A DNA stretch of 34,136 nucleotides from CAZQCI01 sp964592255 (GCA_964592255.1 CAZQCI010000011.1:1-34136), one strand, 5' to 3'. Numbered from the stretch's first letter, positions 24,930 through 33,995 are shown. The notes: generated by a model from the letters alone, not told the origin. A program made the numbers and translations.

Positions 24930-25265
24930 TTAATTTTTCTTTTTCACACTCGATTTGTGGATAGAGCTCTTTTTTTCTGAAAAATCGATAGAGGCATTAA
25001 TATTGATCATCAATCCTTTAAGGGCTTTGGTGAGTTCTTCGCCGACATTAATTTTCCCTAAAAACTTGGAAACTTCTCCGGCTAAAATAGCTATCAACTC
25101 ATCTTTTCTTTGTTCCGCTTTAGACAAAAGGCCGTTGATCATAGTTTTGGAAATAGTAGAATCGGAAACTATATTTTTAGCCATTGCTGCGGAGCCAATG
25201 CTGGCATAAACAACTTTTTTGGCTAAATCGGCCCAGGAAGAATTTTGCTCAGTTTTTTTAGCCAT
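24930..25265 (-). CDS. Small phasin-like protein of unknown function
   Basis: This 111-residue protein is amphipathic helical, with KKT at the N-terminus and a very basic Ser/Lys tail. No signal peptide is evident. The central helix AEQRKDELIAILAGEVSKFL, followed by a Gly-containing turn, is like phasin or poly-alanine-type coiled proteins of deltaproteobacterial lineages. The similarity is loose. The start ATG has AGGGG upstream. It follows the SRPBCC gene on the same strand after about 97 nt. Confidence 0.7.
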   Translation of the reverse strand: MAKKTEQNSSWADLAKKVVYASIGSAAMAKNIVSDSTISKTMINGLLSKAEQRKDELIAILAGEVSKFLGKINVGEELTKALKGLMININASIDFSEKKSSIHKSSVKKKN

Positions 25266-25335
25266 ATATAACCCCTTTATCCTTCGAAAAACTCGGCCCC
25301 TTGGGGGCGAAAATTAGATTATTTTTCTCAGGATG

Positions 25336-25361
25336 AAACTCGGGAGCTTGCTCCGGAGTTT
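25336..25361. repeat. Hairpin after the SRPBCC gene
   Basis: AAACTCGGGAGC (25336-25347) and GCTCCGGAGTTT (25350-25361) pair at 11 of 12 positions around TT. It begins one base after the stop of the minus-strand SRPBCC gene. There is no T-run on that strand just after it, so it may be a repeat or an mRNA 3' stabiliser and not a classical terminator. Confidence 0.5.
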
Positions 25362-25362
25362 T

Positions 25363-25806
25363 TCATTTTTTCTTTTTCTTCTGCAACGACTCAATGCGTT
25401 TTTTCATCGCTTCTAAAAGCGCTGGTAAATGGCTTCCCACTAACATTTTAGAAATAGCGCTTGGTACAAAAAGCCCTAATTCCAGATCGATTTCATAAGT
25501 CAATTCGGTGGTGCCGTCTTTTAAATCTTTTAATATCCAGCGGCCCGTATTGCTTTTCATCAAATCACCTTTAACCAAGGTCCAGGAAATTTCTTTGGGA
25601 GCTTTTTCTACCGTTCTTAAGGTATAAGAAATTTTTTTAATTAACTCCAAGCTATACGTAACGTCTACCGTATGCCCACTTCGTTTACCAAGAGTGACTT
25701 CCTTTGTTTCTTTTAAAAATTCAGGATAGGCCTCATAATCACTCACTATTTCAAAGCACGCTTTAGGTGTGGCATGAACAATAATAGATTTGGAAACTTG
25801 AGACAT
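25363..25806 (-). CDS. SRPBCC (START-fold) lipid-binding-like protein, RatA/Coq10 type
   Basis: This 147-residue single-domain protein has the SRPBCC signature. It opens SKSIIVHATPKACFEIVSDYEAYPEFL, then strands ending WILKDLKDGTTELTYEIDLEL, then a long C-terminal helix with a poly-Lys tail. Related proteins bind hydrophobic ligands (Coq10 and ubiquinone; RatA and ribosomes). Which of these applies is not known. The ATG at 25806 is the family start. It lies downstream of glpX, 77 nt away. Confidence 0.85.
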   Translation of the reverse strand: MSQVSKSIIVHATPKACFEIVSDYEAYPEFLKETKEVTLGKRSGHTVDVTYSLELIKKISYTLRTVEKAPKEISWTLVKGDLMKSNTGRWILKDLKDGTTELTYEIDLELGLFVPSAISKMLVGSHLPALLEAMKKRIESLQKKKKK

Positions 25807-25883
25807 GAAACTTTATTCTTCGACCCCACTTATCATGTCCATTCACAAAAAATGAACAGGGTAAGCGTGCGAATTATAAAAAA

Positions 25884-26834
25884 TCAATAAGCCGGTTTGG
25901 TTTCAAAATGATGAATGCCTTCAATATAACGGATAGTTCCCGTTTTAGAACGCATCACAATAGAATGAGTACTGGCCCCACCCCCAAAAAAACGAACCCC
26001 TTTTAAAAAATCGCCACTGGTGACTCCAGTAGCTGCAAACATCACATCCCCTTGAGCTAATTCGTTTAAAGTATAAATTTTATTTTCGTCATCAATCCCC
26101 ATTTTTTTAGCGCGCGTTCTCTCTTCATCGTTACGAAATTTTAAACGCCCCTGCATATCGCCATGAATGCAACGCAAAGCAGCGGCGGCAATCACTCCTT
26201 CTGGAGCTCCACCAATACCCATCAACACATCAACGCCTGCTTCCTTAAAACATGTCGCAATAGCAGCAGATACATCCCCATCACCAATCAGTTTAATACG
26301 GGCGCCGGCATAGCGTACTTCTTGAATTAAATCTTGATGGCGTGGGCGATCCAAGATGATAACTGTTAAATCAGAAATGTCGCATCCTCTGGCTTTAGCC
26401 ACCTCTTTTAAGTTGTAACTGGGAGATTTGGAAATATCAATAGCGCCTTTAGCCATGGGGCCTACGGCAATTTTTTCCATGTAAGTATCGGGAGCATGAA
26501 GAAACTTTCCATGTTCTGCCATGGCAATAACGGAAAGAGCATTAGGGCCTCCCATGGCACATAGATTAGTTCCTTCCAAGGGATCTAAAGCAATATCAAC
26601 CGGCAGCCCTCCCTTACCCACTTTCTCGCCAATATAAAGCATAGGAGCCTCATCGCGTTCACCCTCTCCAATAACGACAGTCCCATCAAAGCAAATGGAG
26701 TTGAGGGCTGTGCGCATTGAGTCAACAGCCGCTTGGTCGGCAGCATTATTGTCACCCCGGCCCATCAAACGGGCCGAAGAAATGGCCGCAGCTTCCGTAG
26801 CACGCACAGCTTCTAAAGCTAAATTTCGATCCAT
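25884..26834 (-). CDS. glpX: Fructose-1,6-bisphosphatase class II
   Basis: This 316-residue GlpX-type enzyme removes the 1-phosphate of fructose-1,6-bisphosphate in gluconeogenesis. The conserved blocks are GDNNAADQAAVDSMR, GEGERDEAPML with metal-binding acids, DPLEGTNL, and AATGVTSGDFLKGV. The length is normal (320-340). An in-frame stop lies just upstream of the ATG, which fixes the start. An AGGAGG lies about 20 nt upstream, too far for a normal ribosome site. It follows thrC by 112 nt. Confidence 0.97.
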   Translation of the reverse strand: MDRNLALEAVRATEAAAISSARLMGRGDNNAADQAAVDSMRTALNSICFDGTVVIGEGERDEAPMLYIGEKVGKGGLPVDIALDPLEGTNLCAMGGPNALSVIAMAEHGKFLHAPDTYMEKIAVGPMAKGAIDISKSPSYNLKEVAKARGCDISDLTVIILDRPRHQDLIQEVRYAGARIKLIGDGDVSAAIATCFKEAGVDVLMGIGGAPEGVIAAAALRCIHGDMQGRLKFRNDEERTRAKKMGIDDENKIYTLNELAQGDVMFAATGVTSGDFLKGVRFFGGGASTHSIVMRSKTGTIRYIEGIHHFETKPAY

Positions 26835-26946
26835 AAAAATTTTAATTGAATAACTCCTCCTGTTCTCCCTTTACTTTAAGGGGAGGGACGTTTTTCTCTC
26901 TCTTACATATAAGAGAGCTCCAGGGGGAGTTACTAAATTTTCTTCA

Positions 26947-27993
26947 TTAAATCTTCAACACTTTCACAATATCCTTCAAAGTGGCTTTGCATGAAAAAGG
27001 TTTGGGGGATTTTTTAACGGCAAGATCCGGGTCTTTCAGACCATGACCCGTAAGAGTGCAAACAACAACCTCCCCCTTTTTCAAGAAAGATTTGAGTTTG
27101 ATGACACCAGCAATGCTCGCCGCGGAAGCTGGCTCGCAAAATACCCCTTCTTTCCCAGCAACTAACTGATACGCTTTGACTATCTCAGCATCTGTCACCT
27201 TGTCAATGACTCCTCCTGATTCGTCACGCGCTTTGATAGCCCCCTCCCACGAAGCGGGATTTCCAATGCGAATAGCACTGGCCAAGGTTTTGGGTTTTTT
27301 AATGGGTTTACCCATAATAATCGGTGCAGAACCAGCAGCTTGAAACCCCATCATTTTGGGTTGATTTTTCACATGCCCTTCGGCTTTCCATTCTCGATAC
27401 CCCATCCAATAGGCCGTGATATTTCCAGCATTGCCAACGGGGAGAAAATGATAGTCTGGCGCTTGACCCAAAACTTCACACACTTCAAAAGCTGCTGTTT
27501 TTTGACCTTGAATACGATAAGGATTAATAGAGTTAACGATATGAATAGGAAATTCCTCTCCAATCTGACGAACTAAATTAAGGGCTTCATCAAAGTTACC
27601 TTTGATCTGGACTACTTGCGCGCCATGGATCATCGCTTGAGAGAGCTTGCCATAGGCGATATTGCCTTCTGGAATTAAAACAACGCATTTCAATTTTCCA
27701 CGTGCAGCATAAGCAGCAGCCGCGGCAGAAGTGTTTCCGGTAGAGGCACACACAATGGCTTTAGCCCCTTCTTCCACCGCCTTTGAAACCGCATACGTCA
27801 TCCCGCGGTCTTTAAAAGAACCGGTGGGATTCATCCCTTCAAATTTTAAATAAAGATCACACGGCAAACCCAATTCTTCTTTTACGCGGTAAGCTTCAAT
27901 CAGTGGCGTATTCCCTTCGTGTAAAGTCACAATGGCTTCAGGAGCGACAGGAAGATAACGGCTATAACGATGGATTAGGCCTTTATAAGACAT
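26947..27993 (-). CDS. thrC: Threonine synthase
   Basis: This 348-residue PLP enzyme makes threonine from O-phosphohomoserine. The PLP lysine is K61 in NPTGSFKDRGM. The N-terminus has HEGNTPLI, and a glycine-rich phosphate loop PVGNAGNIT is near the middle. The length matches the short bacterial (Bacillus-type) form and not the ~430-residue E. coli form. It lies 12 nt after the homoserine dehydrogenase gene, so the two steps are coupled in one operon. The homoserine kinase gene is not in the window. Confidence 0.97.
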   Translation of the reverse strand: MSYKGLIHRYSRYLPVAPEAIVTLHEGNTPLIEAYRVKEELGLPCDLYLKFEGMNPTGSFKDRGMTYAVSKAVEEGAKAIVCASTGNTSAAAAAYAARGKLKCVVLIPEGNIAYGKLSQAMIHGAQVVQIKGNFDEALNLVRQIGEEFPIHIVNSINPYRIQGQKTAAFEVCEVLGQAPDYHFLPVGNAGNITAYWMGYREWKAEGHVKNQPKMMGFQAAGSAPIIMGKPIKKPKTLASAIRIGNPASWEGAIKARDESGGVIDKVTDAEIVKAYQLVAGKEGVFCEPASAASIAGVIKLKSFLKKGEVVVCTLTGHGLKDPDLAVKKSPKPFSCKATLKDIVKVLKI

Positions 27994-28005
27994 AGGAAAA
28001 ATGGT

Positions 28006-29313
28006 TTACGATTCAATACGAACCAGAAGAGTTTTTTTAGACACAAGAGGGAGTTTGTCAATTTCTTTTACAGCAGAAAGGATATTTTTTTCGCGTCCAC
28101 GATGAGTAATAACAACGATGGGCACTTCCTTACCTTCTTCGCGCCCGTGTTGATAAACGGATGAAATACTCACCTGATTTTGTCCCAAAAGATTGGCAAT
28201 TTTAGAAAAAACTCCAGGTTTATCCTGGGCTGTAAAACGAAGATAGTACTCCGATTCAATGTCCTCCATGGGCTTAATCTTACCCTTCTGAACTGTTTCA
28301 ATTCTATATCCTAAAGGAGGGACTCCCGGAATACGCAATGAAATATTACGGGCCACTTCAATAATATCCGAAATGACGGCAGTCGCCGTCGGATGCCCAC
28401 CTGCTCCCAAACCATAAAGTAGGGATTCTCCAAAATATTCTCCATGCAGCATAACGGCATTAAACGCCCCACTCACCTGAGCTAACATTTTATTTTTAGG
28501 AATCATAGTGGGGTGAACACGGGCCTCAATATCATCCCCTTCTTTTTTCGAAATGGCCAAAAGTTTAATGGTGTAACCAAAGCGATCCGCCATATCGATA
28601 TCAAGAGGCGTAATTCCTGTAATCCCCTCGGTATAAATCTTATCGACAGGAATCCATTGTCCATACGCTAAACCCGTCAGCAAAGCGAGTTTATGGGCTG
28701 AATCTATACCTTCCACATCCGATTTAGGATCCGCTTCCGCATAACCTAGTTTTTGGGCTTCCGCCAGTACCTCACCAAACTCTTTACGATCACGGGACAT
28801 GGCTGTAAGAATAAAATTGGAAGTGCCGTTGATAATCCCTTGAATGCCTAAAATACGATCCGCAATAAAACCTTCACGAATAGCACGTAACACTGGAATA
28901 GCTCCCGCAACGGCCGCTTCAAAGAAAAGATCCACATCATTTTTAGCAGCTTCAGCAAACAATTCTGCCCCATGCACAGCTAAAATAGCCTTATTAGCGG
29001 TGACAACATGTTTGCCGAGCTTAATGGCCTTGCTCATCACTTCAAGGGCTGCTGGCTTATCACCGATCAATTCAACAATAATGGAAATTTCAGGGTCATC
29101 CAAAACCTCATGCGGTTTATTAGTCAACAAATGAGAAGGAACATGGACAGGAAACTTTTTTTTAGGATCAGAGTCACAGATTTTTTTTACTTTGATGGGA
29201 TAACCCAGTTTTTTTTCAATCAAACTGGAGTGCTTATCCAAAATTTCATACACGCGGCTTCCTACAGTGCCGAAGCCGAAAAGACCGATGTTGATTTGTG
29301 GGATACGAGACAT
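28006..29313 (-). CDS. hom: Homoserine dehydrogenase
   Basis: This 435-residue protein reduces aspartate semialdehyde to homoserine. The NAD(P)-binding loop GFGTVG is at 13-18. The central catalytic region has GIINGTSNFILTAM and GYAEADPKSDVEGIDSAHKL. A C-terminal ACT domain starts near residue 355 with LRFTAQDKPGVFSKIANLL, which suggests allosteric control by threonine. The ATG at 29313 is the family start. A REP-like inverted repeat lies between it and alaC. Confidence 0.97.
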   Translation of the reverse strand: MSRIPQINIGLFGFGTVGSRVYEILDKHSSLIEKKLGYPIKVKKICDSDPKKKFPVHVPSHLLTNKPHEVLDDPEISIIVELIGDKPAALEVMSKAIKLGKHVVTANKAILAVHGAELFAEAAKNDVDLFFEAAVAGAIPVLRAIREGFIADRILGIQGIINGTSNFILTAMSRDRKEFGEVLAEAQKLGYAEADPKSDVEGIDSAHKLALLTGLAYGQWIPVDKIYTEGITGITPLDIDMADRFGYTIKLLAISKKEGDDIEARVHPTMIPKNKMLAQVSGAFNAVMLHGEYFGESLLYGLGAGGHPTATAVISDIIEVARNISLRIPGVPPLGYRIETVQKGKIKPMEDIESEYYLRFTAQDKPGVFSKIANLLGQNQVSISSVYQHGREEGKEVPIVVITHRGREKNILSAVKEIDKLPLVSKKTLLVRIES

Positions 29314-29319
29314 TGATAT

Positions 29320-29374
29320 GGTTCGACAAGCTCACCATGTCCATTTTATCAGGACACCCTGAGCCTGTCGAAGG
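29320..29374. repeat. REP-like inverted repeat
   Basis: GGTTCGACAAGCTCACC on the left and CCTGAGCCTGTCGAAGG on the right are imperfect inverted copies. A central region TGTCC / GGACA extends the pairing. Elements with the TTCGACAAGCTCA and TGAGCCTGTCGAA ends are found dispersed in intergenic regions of many environmental genomes. It sits in the 66-nt space between alaC and hom. Confidence 0.75.
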
Positions 29375-29379
29375 GTCAT

Positions 29380-30579
29380 CTATTTACTCAAAAGTATTTT
29401 AATTCCCTTCACCGCCTGTTTGATGCGTTTTTCATTTTCAACAAGGGCAAAACGGACGTAGCCTTCACCATACTCACCAAAACCGATACCCGGAGACACA
29501 CACACCTTGGCTTCGGAGAGAAGTAATTTACTAAATTCCAAAGAGCCAAGCGAGGAATATTTATCCGGTATTTTAGCCCATACAAACATTGTTGCCTTTG
29601 GCTTTTCAACAATCCAACCGGCCTTGGTCAAACCGTCACATAAAACATCTCGCCTCTTACGATAAATGTCACACGTCTCTTGAACGCAGTGTTCAGGTCC
29701 ATTCAAGGCTACGGTCGCCGCAATTTGAACAGGTTGAAACATCCCATAGTCGAAATAACTTTTAATTTTTGAAAGCGCCCCTACAAGATGGCGATTACCG
29801 CACAAAAAGGCCACACGCCATCCGGGAATATTATAACCTTTAGATAAGGAATAGAGCTCCACAGCCACTTCTTTAGCTCCTGGCACTTGTAAAATACTGG
29901 GGGCCTTGTAACCATCAAATGTAATGTCTGCGTATGCTAGGTCGTGGATGACCCAAATATGATGCTCCCGGGCAAAAGCGATAATTTTTTCAAAAAAAGA
30001 TAAATCCACCACATGAGTCGTGGGGTTGGAAGGAAAAGACAAAATCAAAAATTTCGGCTTGGGTGTTAGCGTCTTAACCGCTTTTTCAATAGAAGGAAAA
30101 AAGTCTTCAACCGATTCCATCCGAATGCCACGGATATTGGCCCCTGCAATAACCGGCGCATAAATATGAATAGGATAGCTAGGGTTAGGCACCAAAACAG
30201 TATCCCCTTGCTCGCACACGGCCAACATCAAGTGGGACAAGCCTTCTTTAGCCCCCATGGTGGCAATGGCTTCAAAATCCCAATCAAGCTCAACGCCATA
30301 GCGTCGTTTATACCAAGCCACAATGGCCTGACGTAACTTAGGAATACCCCGAGAAACAGAGTAACGGTGATTTTTAGGCTTTTGAGCGGCCTCAATTAAT
30401 TTATCAACAATGGGTTGAGGGGTGGGCAGATCCGGATTTCCCATTCCCATATTGATGATATCATCGCCCTGCTTTCGCTGCGCCGTCATTTGCGCCACAA
30501 CTTGTCCCAAAACATATTGGGGTAGCCGGCTAATGCGAGGAAACATAACAGTGTCTTTTGAAGATGAAGAAGGCCTCAT
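29380..30579 (-). CDS. alaC: Alanine transaminase AlaC (class I aminotransferase)
   Basis: This 399-residue PLP enzyme of the aspartate aminotransferase fold matches E. coli AlaC block by block: INMGMGNPDLPTP, YSVSRGIPKLR, MGAKEGLSHLMLA, VPNPSYPIHIYAPVIAGA, FPSNPTTHVVDL, YSLSKGYN with PLP lysine K247, and VCVSPGIGFGEYG. AlaC uses glutamate and pyruvate. In this neighbourhood (hom and thrC downstream) a broader amino-acid role is possible. It is the gene before hom on the minus strand, 66 nt apart. Confidence 0.93.
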   Translation of the reverse strand: MRPSSSSKDTVMFPRISRLPQYVLGQVVAQMTAQRKQGDDIINMGMGNPDLPTPQPIVDKLIEAAQKPKNHRYSVSRGIPKLRQAIVAWYKRRYGVELDWDFEAIATMGAKEGLSHLMLAVCEQGDTVLVPNPSYPIHIYAPVIAGANIRGIRMESVEDFFPSIEKAVKTLTPKPKFLILSFPSNPTTHVVDLSFFEKIIAFAREHHIWVIHDLAYADITFDGYKAPSILQVPGAKEVAVELYSLSKGYNIPGWRVAFLCGNRHLVGALSKIKSYFDYGMFQPVQIAATVALNGPEHCVQETCDIYRKRRDVLCDGLTKAGWIVEKPKATMFVWAKIPDKYSSLGSLEFSKLLLSEAKVCVSPGIGFGEYGEGYVRFALVENEKRIKQAVKGIKILLSK

Positions 30580-30664
30580 AATTTACTCAATCACTTTTTT
30601 AATGCGTTAGAAGAAGAAAACCCAGAATATAATGTGAGCCCTTAAAGTGTAAAGATGATTATTG

Positions 30665-31507
30665 CTACAGATTTTGAAAAAAGCCATCAGCCATATAAGA
30701 AGAGCGTACAAAGGGGCCGGAGAACACAGCCTTAAAGCCAATGGATTCTCCGATAGCTTTGTACTCTTCAAATTTTTGGGGAGGAATGTAGCTGACAACC
30801 GGTAAATGCTTTTGAGTGGGTTGAAGGTATTGTCCCAAAGTAAGTAAGTCACAACCATGGCTATGTAAGTCCTGCATGGAGGACAAAACTTCTTCTTCAG
30901 TTTCACCCAGGCCTAACATAAGACCCGATTTTGTTTTTTGGTTCGGGTAATTTTTCTTAACATGCTCAATGACAGATAAAGAGCGATCATATTTTGCAGC
31001 GGAACGAACTTGCGGGGTTAGGCGTTTAACTGTCTCTAAATTATGGTTAAAAATATGAGGCTCAGTTTTACAAACCACATCCAACAACTCTTTTTTCCCT
31101 TGAAAGTCGGGAGTAAGAATTTCAACAATCAGGTTTGGATTACGAGTTTTGACCTCTTGAATAGTCTCCGCAAAATGCTGGGCTCCCTGATCCGGAAGAT
31201 CGTCACGGTCAACAGAAGTAATTACGACATGTTTTAAACCCAAATCTCCAATCCAAGTTGCGACATTTTTGGGCTCTTGAGGATCCAAGGCTTTAGGGCG
31301 CCCTGTGGCTACCGCACAGAACTTGCAAGAGCGCGTGCAGATATCCCCCATAATCATCACGGTAGCTGTGCCACGGGAAAAACACTCCGAAATATTAGGG
31401 CAACGTGCTTCCTCGCATACCGTATGAAGATTCAGTCCGCGTAATTTTTGCTTCATCTCGCGGATTTCTGAAAAATTATACCTTTTTTTAAGCCATTCGG
31501 GTTTCAT
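30665..31507 (-). CDS. lipA: Lipoyl synthase
   Basis: This 280-residue radical-SAM enzyme inserts two sulfurs into protein-bound octanoyl groups. The auxiliary cluster ligands are C31, C36 and C42 (CEEARCPNISEC). The radical-SAM ligands are C57, C61 and C64 (CTRSCKFC). The C-terminal serine motif RSSY (268-271) is intact. The ATG at 31507 begins just before KPEWLKKRY, as usual. It follows recG after 48 nt and precedes alaC by 85 nt. The sulfur clusters would be delivered by carriers such as the A-type protein at 21859. Confidence 0.97.
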   Translation of the reverse strand: MKPEWLKKRYNFSEIREMKQKLRGLNLHTVCEEARCPNISECFSRGTATVMIMGDICTRSCKFCAVATGRPKALDPQEPKNVATWIGDLGLKHVVITSVDRDDLPDQGAQHFAETIQEVKTRNPNLIVEILTPDFQGKKELLDVVCKTEPHIFNHNLETVKRLTPQVRSAAKYDRSLSVIEHVKKNYPNQKTKSGLMLGLGETEEEVLSSMQDLHSHGCDLLTLGQYLQPTQKHLPVVSYIPPQKFEEYKAIGESIGFKAVFSGPFVRSSYMADGFFQNL

Positions 31508-31555
31508 ACGGGATTTAAGATTTTACTGTTATCATTATTTGGATCGAAACTCTCC

Positions 31556-33679
31556 TCAAGAGATTTCCGCCAGCGATAAACGATTTCCCCAGCGTTCGGC
31601 CAGTATTTTCTTCAATAGATGATATTCGGGTTTTTCTAAACGAGGGTCTTCTTCTAAAATTTCAAACGCTCTCTTACGGGCAGCTTGCAATAAAACATTC
31701 TCTCGTAACATTTGACTCAAGCGAAAATCAGGCAAGCCCGATTGGCGTGTACCCAAAAAATCTCCAGGACCACGCAGCTTTAAATCTTCTTCTGCTATTC
31801 TAAACCCATCGGTTGTTTCTTCCATAACATCCAACCGAAAACGTCCTTCTTCAGATTTGGCGTAACCAGCCATCAAAATACAGTAAGATTGATTTCCTCC
31901 GCGCCCTACCCTACCGCGCAACTGATGTAATTGGGATAAGCCAAAGCGTTCGGCATGTTCAATAACCATAACGGTGGAGTTAGGAACATCCACCCCCACT
32001 TCAATCACTGTTGTGGAAACTAGAATTTGAATCTTATTTTTCTTAAAAGAATCCATGATCAATTCTTTTTCATCGCTCTTCATTTTTCCGTGTAACAGAC
32101 CCACTTGGCATGTTGGAAAAACACGACGCAATTCTTCCGCCATAGATACTGCATTTTTCAAATCACTTTTTTCACTTTCTTCAATTAATGGATAAACAAA
32201 ATAGGCTTGGCGACCTTGTTGCAGTTCTTTATAAATAAGATCATAGGCCTGGGTTCTACCTTTTTCGTGATAAACACGCGTGAAAATTGGTTTTCTTCCA
32301 GCAGGCAATTCATCGATGATGGAGACATCCAAATCACCGTAGAGTGTCATGGATAATGTTCTGGGAATAGGAGTGGCCGTCATCACAAGAACATGAGGCA
32401 TTTTCTCCACCTGACTTTTTTTCTGCAAAGCACCTCTTTGCAACACACCAAAGCGATGCTGTTCATCAATAATAATAAGTCCTAAATTTTTAAATGCGAT
32501 TTCTTCCTGAATTAAATNNNNNNNNNNAGCTAGCGTTCCAAACACAAGAGGAACAAAACCCTGCCTTAAATCCTCCCCTATGTTTTCTTTTTCTTTCTTA
32601 GGGGTGGAGCCTAAAAGAACACTGGTGCGAATGTCCAATGCGTCTGCTATTTTTTTAAGGTTAAGATAATGTTGCTGCGCCAAAATTTCAGTCGGCGCCA
32701 TAAAGGCCACTTGATATCCATTTTCAACTGCTTTAAGAGCGGATAAGAAGGCAACCAAAGTTTTTCCACTACCCACATCCCCTTGCAACATCCGGTTCAT
32801 GGGGGCCTCACTCATTAAATCGGAACGGATTTCATTAACCGTTCTCAATTGTGCCGCCGTTAGTTTAAACGGCAATAAGGTTAGCGCTTTTTCGATTAAA
32901 CCACTGGAACGTGAAAAAGCGATACCTCCATCTTTTTTTGCGTCTCTCTTTTTGATGGCCAAACCTAATTGAAGAAAAAAGAGCTCATCATACATAACAC
33001 GTTGATGCCATGCGGAATGTTGTCGGTTGAGCTCGTTTAAGTCGGCATGAGGCGGTGGATGATGGATAGCTAAAAGAGACTCCCGCAATCCAATTTTGGC
33101 ACCTTCAGGCCGAACCGTAAAAGGGGTTTCAATTAATTGGTTTAAATACAAACCCAGTGCATTAGAAATAATTTTACGTAATGTTTTTTGATAAAGCCCT
33201 TCTGTTAAAGAATAAACAGGAACAAAAGGCAGACTTTCTTTACCTTCTTCATCATCCCAATCTTCAATTTCTGGATGAACGAATTGTTTTTGCGCTCCAA
33301 AAAACTGGCAATCCCCAAAAATAAGAATTTTTTTACCTGCAGGATATTTGGCTTTTAGATATTTTTGATTAAAGTGAAACCAGGTAATTAAGGCAATGCC
33401 TGTTGAGTCTTGAACCAGAAGCTCATAAATTTTTCTGCGTCCTAATGATTTTGCCGCCCCCCCGACTACGCTGGCAACAATGGTTTTTTGAGGCCCTGGA
33501 GTTAATTGACGAATAGGAATAATGGTTCGACGGTCGAGGTAGCGAATAGGAAAATGATAAAAAAGATCACAAACGGTATTTAACCCTTTTTTAGCCAATA
33601 TCTTACCCAACGCGGGCCCTACTCCTTTGACGTATTGAACAGGAGTATTAAGGGCATCTTCTCGCTCATTTAAAGCCAT
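31556..33679 (-). CDS. recG: ATP-dependent DNA helicase RecG
   Basis: This protein of about 703-707 residues reverses stalled replication forks and branch-migrates Holliday junctions. The N-terminal wedge starts VQYVKGVGPALGKIL. Helicase motifs appear in order: GDVGSGKT near residue 300, DEQHRFG, MTATPIPRT, STTVIEVGVDVPNST, and QLRGRVGRG. The ATG at 33679 is chosen because the upstream TTG at 33721 falls inside the tRNA terminator. Ten N at 32518-32527 add four false codons between GTLA and LIQEE; family members read GTHALIQE with no insert. It leads the minus-strand set recG-lipA-alaC-hom-thrC-glpX. Confidence 0.96.
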   Translation of the reverse strand: MALNEREDALNTPVQYVKGVGPALGKILAKKGLNTVCDLFYHFPIRYLDRRTIIPIRQLTPGPQKTIVASVVGGAAKSLGRRKIYELLVQDSTGIALITWFHFNQKYLKAKYPAGKKILIFGDCQFFGAQKQFVHPEIEDWDDEEGKESLPFVPVYSLTEGLYQKTLRKIISNALGLYLNQLIETPFTVRPEGAKIGLRESLLAIHHPPPHADLNELNRQHSAWHQRVMYDELFFLQLGLAIKKRDAKKDGGIAFSRSSGLIEKALTLLPFKLTAAQLRTVNEIRSDLMSEAPMNRMLQGDVGSGKTLVAFLSALKAVENGYQVAFMAPTEILAQQHYLNLKKIADALDIRTSVLLGSTPKKEKENIGEDLRQGFVPLVFGTLAXXXXLIQEEIAFKNLGLIIIDEQHRFGVLQRGALQKKSQVEKMPHVLVMTATPIPRTLSMTLYGDLDVSIIDELPAGRKPIFTRVYHEKGRTQAYDLIYKELQQGRQAYFVYPLIEESEKSDLKNAVSMAEELRRVFPTCQVGLLHGKMKSDEKELIMDSFKKNKIQILVSTTVIEVGVDVPNSTVMVIEHAERFGLSQLHQLRGRVGRGGNQSYCILMAGYAKSEEGRFRLDVMEETTDGFRIAEEDLKLRGPGDFLGTRQSGLPDFRLSQMLRENVLLQAARKRAFEILEEDPRLEKPEYHLLKKILAERWGNRLSLAEIS
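32518..32527. other. Scaffold gap of 10 N inside recG
   Basis: The gap plus two adjacent bases (12 nt) adds four codons to the well conserved GT-x-ALIQE motif. Removing them gives GTLALIQEE, so nothing real is missing. Confidence 0.88.
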
Positions 33680-33717
33680 GGGACAAAGTAAGTCAGAGAT
33701 CTGTGCAAAATCAAGAA

Positions 33718-33749
33718 ACAAAAAGCCCGTTCACAGAATGAACGGGCTT
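33718..33749 (-). terminator. Intrinsic terminator of the tRNA-Pro gene
   Basis: On the minus strand AAGCCCGTTCA and TGAACGGGCTT form an 11-bp stem around five bases, followed by a run of T. It lies about 36 nt after the tRNA 3' end and just before recG. Confidence 0.92.
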
Positions 33750-33785
33750 GATGGTCCGCCAGTTTATAGCTTTGACGAAAGCTTG

Positions 33786-33859
33786 TCGGGACGACAGGAT
33801 TTGAACCTGCGACCACTCCCACCCCAAGGGAGTGCGCTACCGGGCTGCGCTACGTCCCG
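33786..33859 (-). tRNA. tRNA-Pro (anticodon GGG)
   Basis: This is a 74-nt cloverleaf. The acceptor CGGGACG pairs with CGTCCCG, followed by discriminator A. The anticodon stem is CTCCC/GGGAG with loop TTGGGGT, giving GGG. The T-arm is GCAGG TTCAAAT CCTGT. The three genomic bases after the discriminator are CAA, so CCA must be added by enzyme. It reads CCC and CCU proline codons. Confidence 0.96.
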
Positions 33860-33914
33860 AAGACCTTAGGGGTATTGCAAGGCGGGTCAAATTAATAGTC
33901 CGTGAGTCCTTCGT

Positions 33915-33933
33915 CAAGGCATTTCATGCCTTG
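33915..33933. repeat. Short hairpin upstream of the tRNA
   Basis: CAAGGCAT and ATGCCTTG form a perfect 8-bp stem around TTC. It lies between the stop of the edge gene (33996) and the tRNA on the minus strand. It could help end that gene's transcript, but there is no T-run next to it. Confidence 0.4.
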
Positions 33934-33995
33934 AGAGTCCATCACCCGCATGTATTGAGGTCGAGATCCATTTAATAAGAGAAAGGGCAAGCGTG

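Noticed and set aside
26898..26917. CTCTCTTA / TAAGAGAG hairpin between thrC and glpX as a terminator
   Set aside because: On the coding strand it is followed by an A-rich and not a T-rich run, so it should not terminate.
33679..33721. TTG start at 33721 adding 14 residues to RecG
   Set aside because: The codon lies in the T-run of the tRNA terminator, and the family start fits the ATG at 33679.
33678..33869. Plus-strand ORF ending QDLNLRPLPPQGSALPG
   Set aside because: It is the antisense translation of the tRNA-Pro gene and its terminator, a familiar database artefact.
33863..33890. TTGACC / TAAGGT promoter for the tRNA
   Set aside because: The -10 element ends only three bases before the tRNA 5' end, too close for a start upstream of the mature tRNA.
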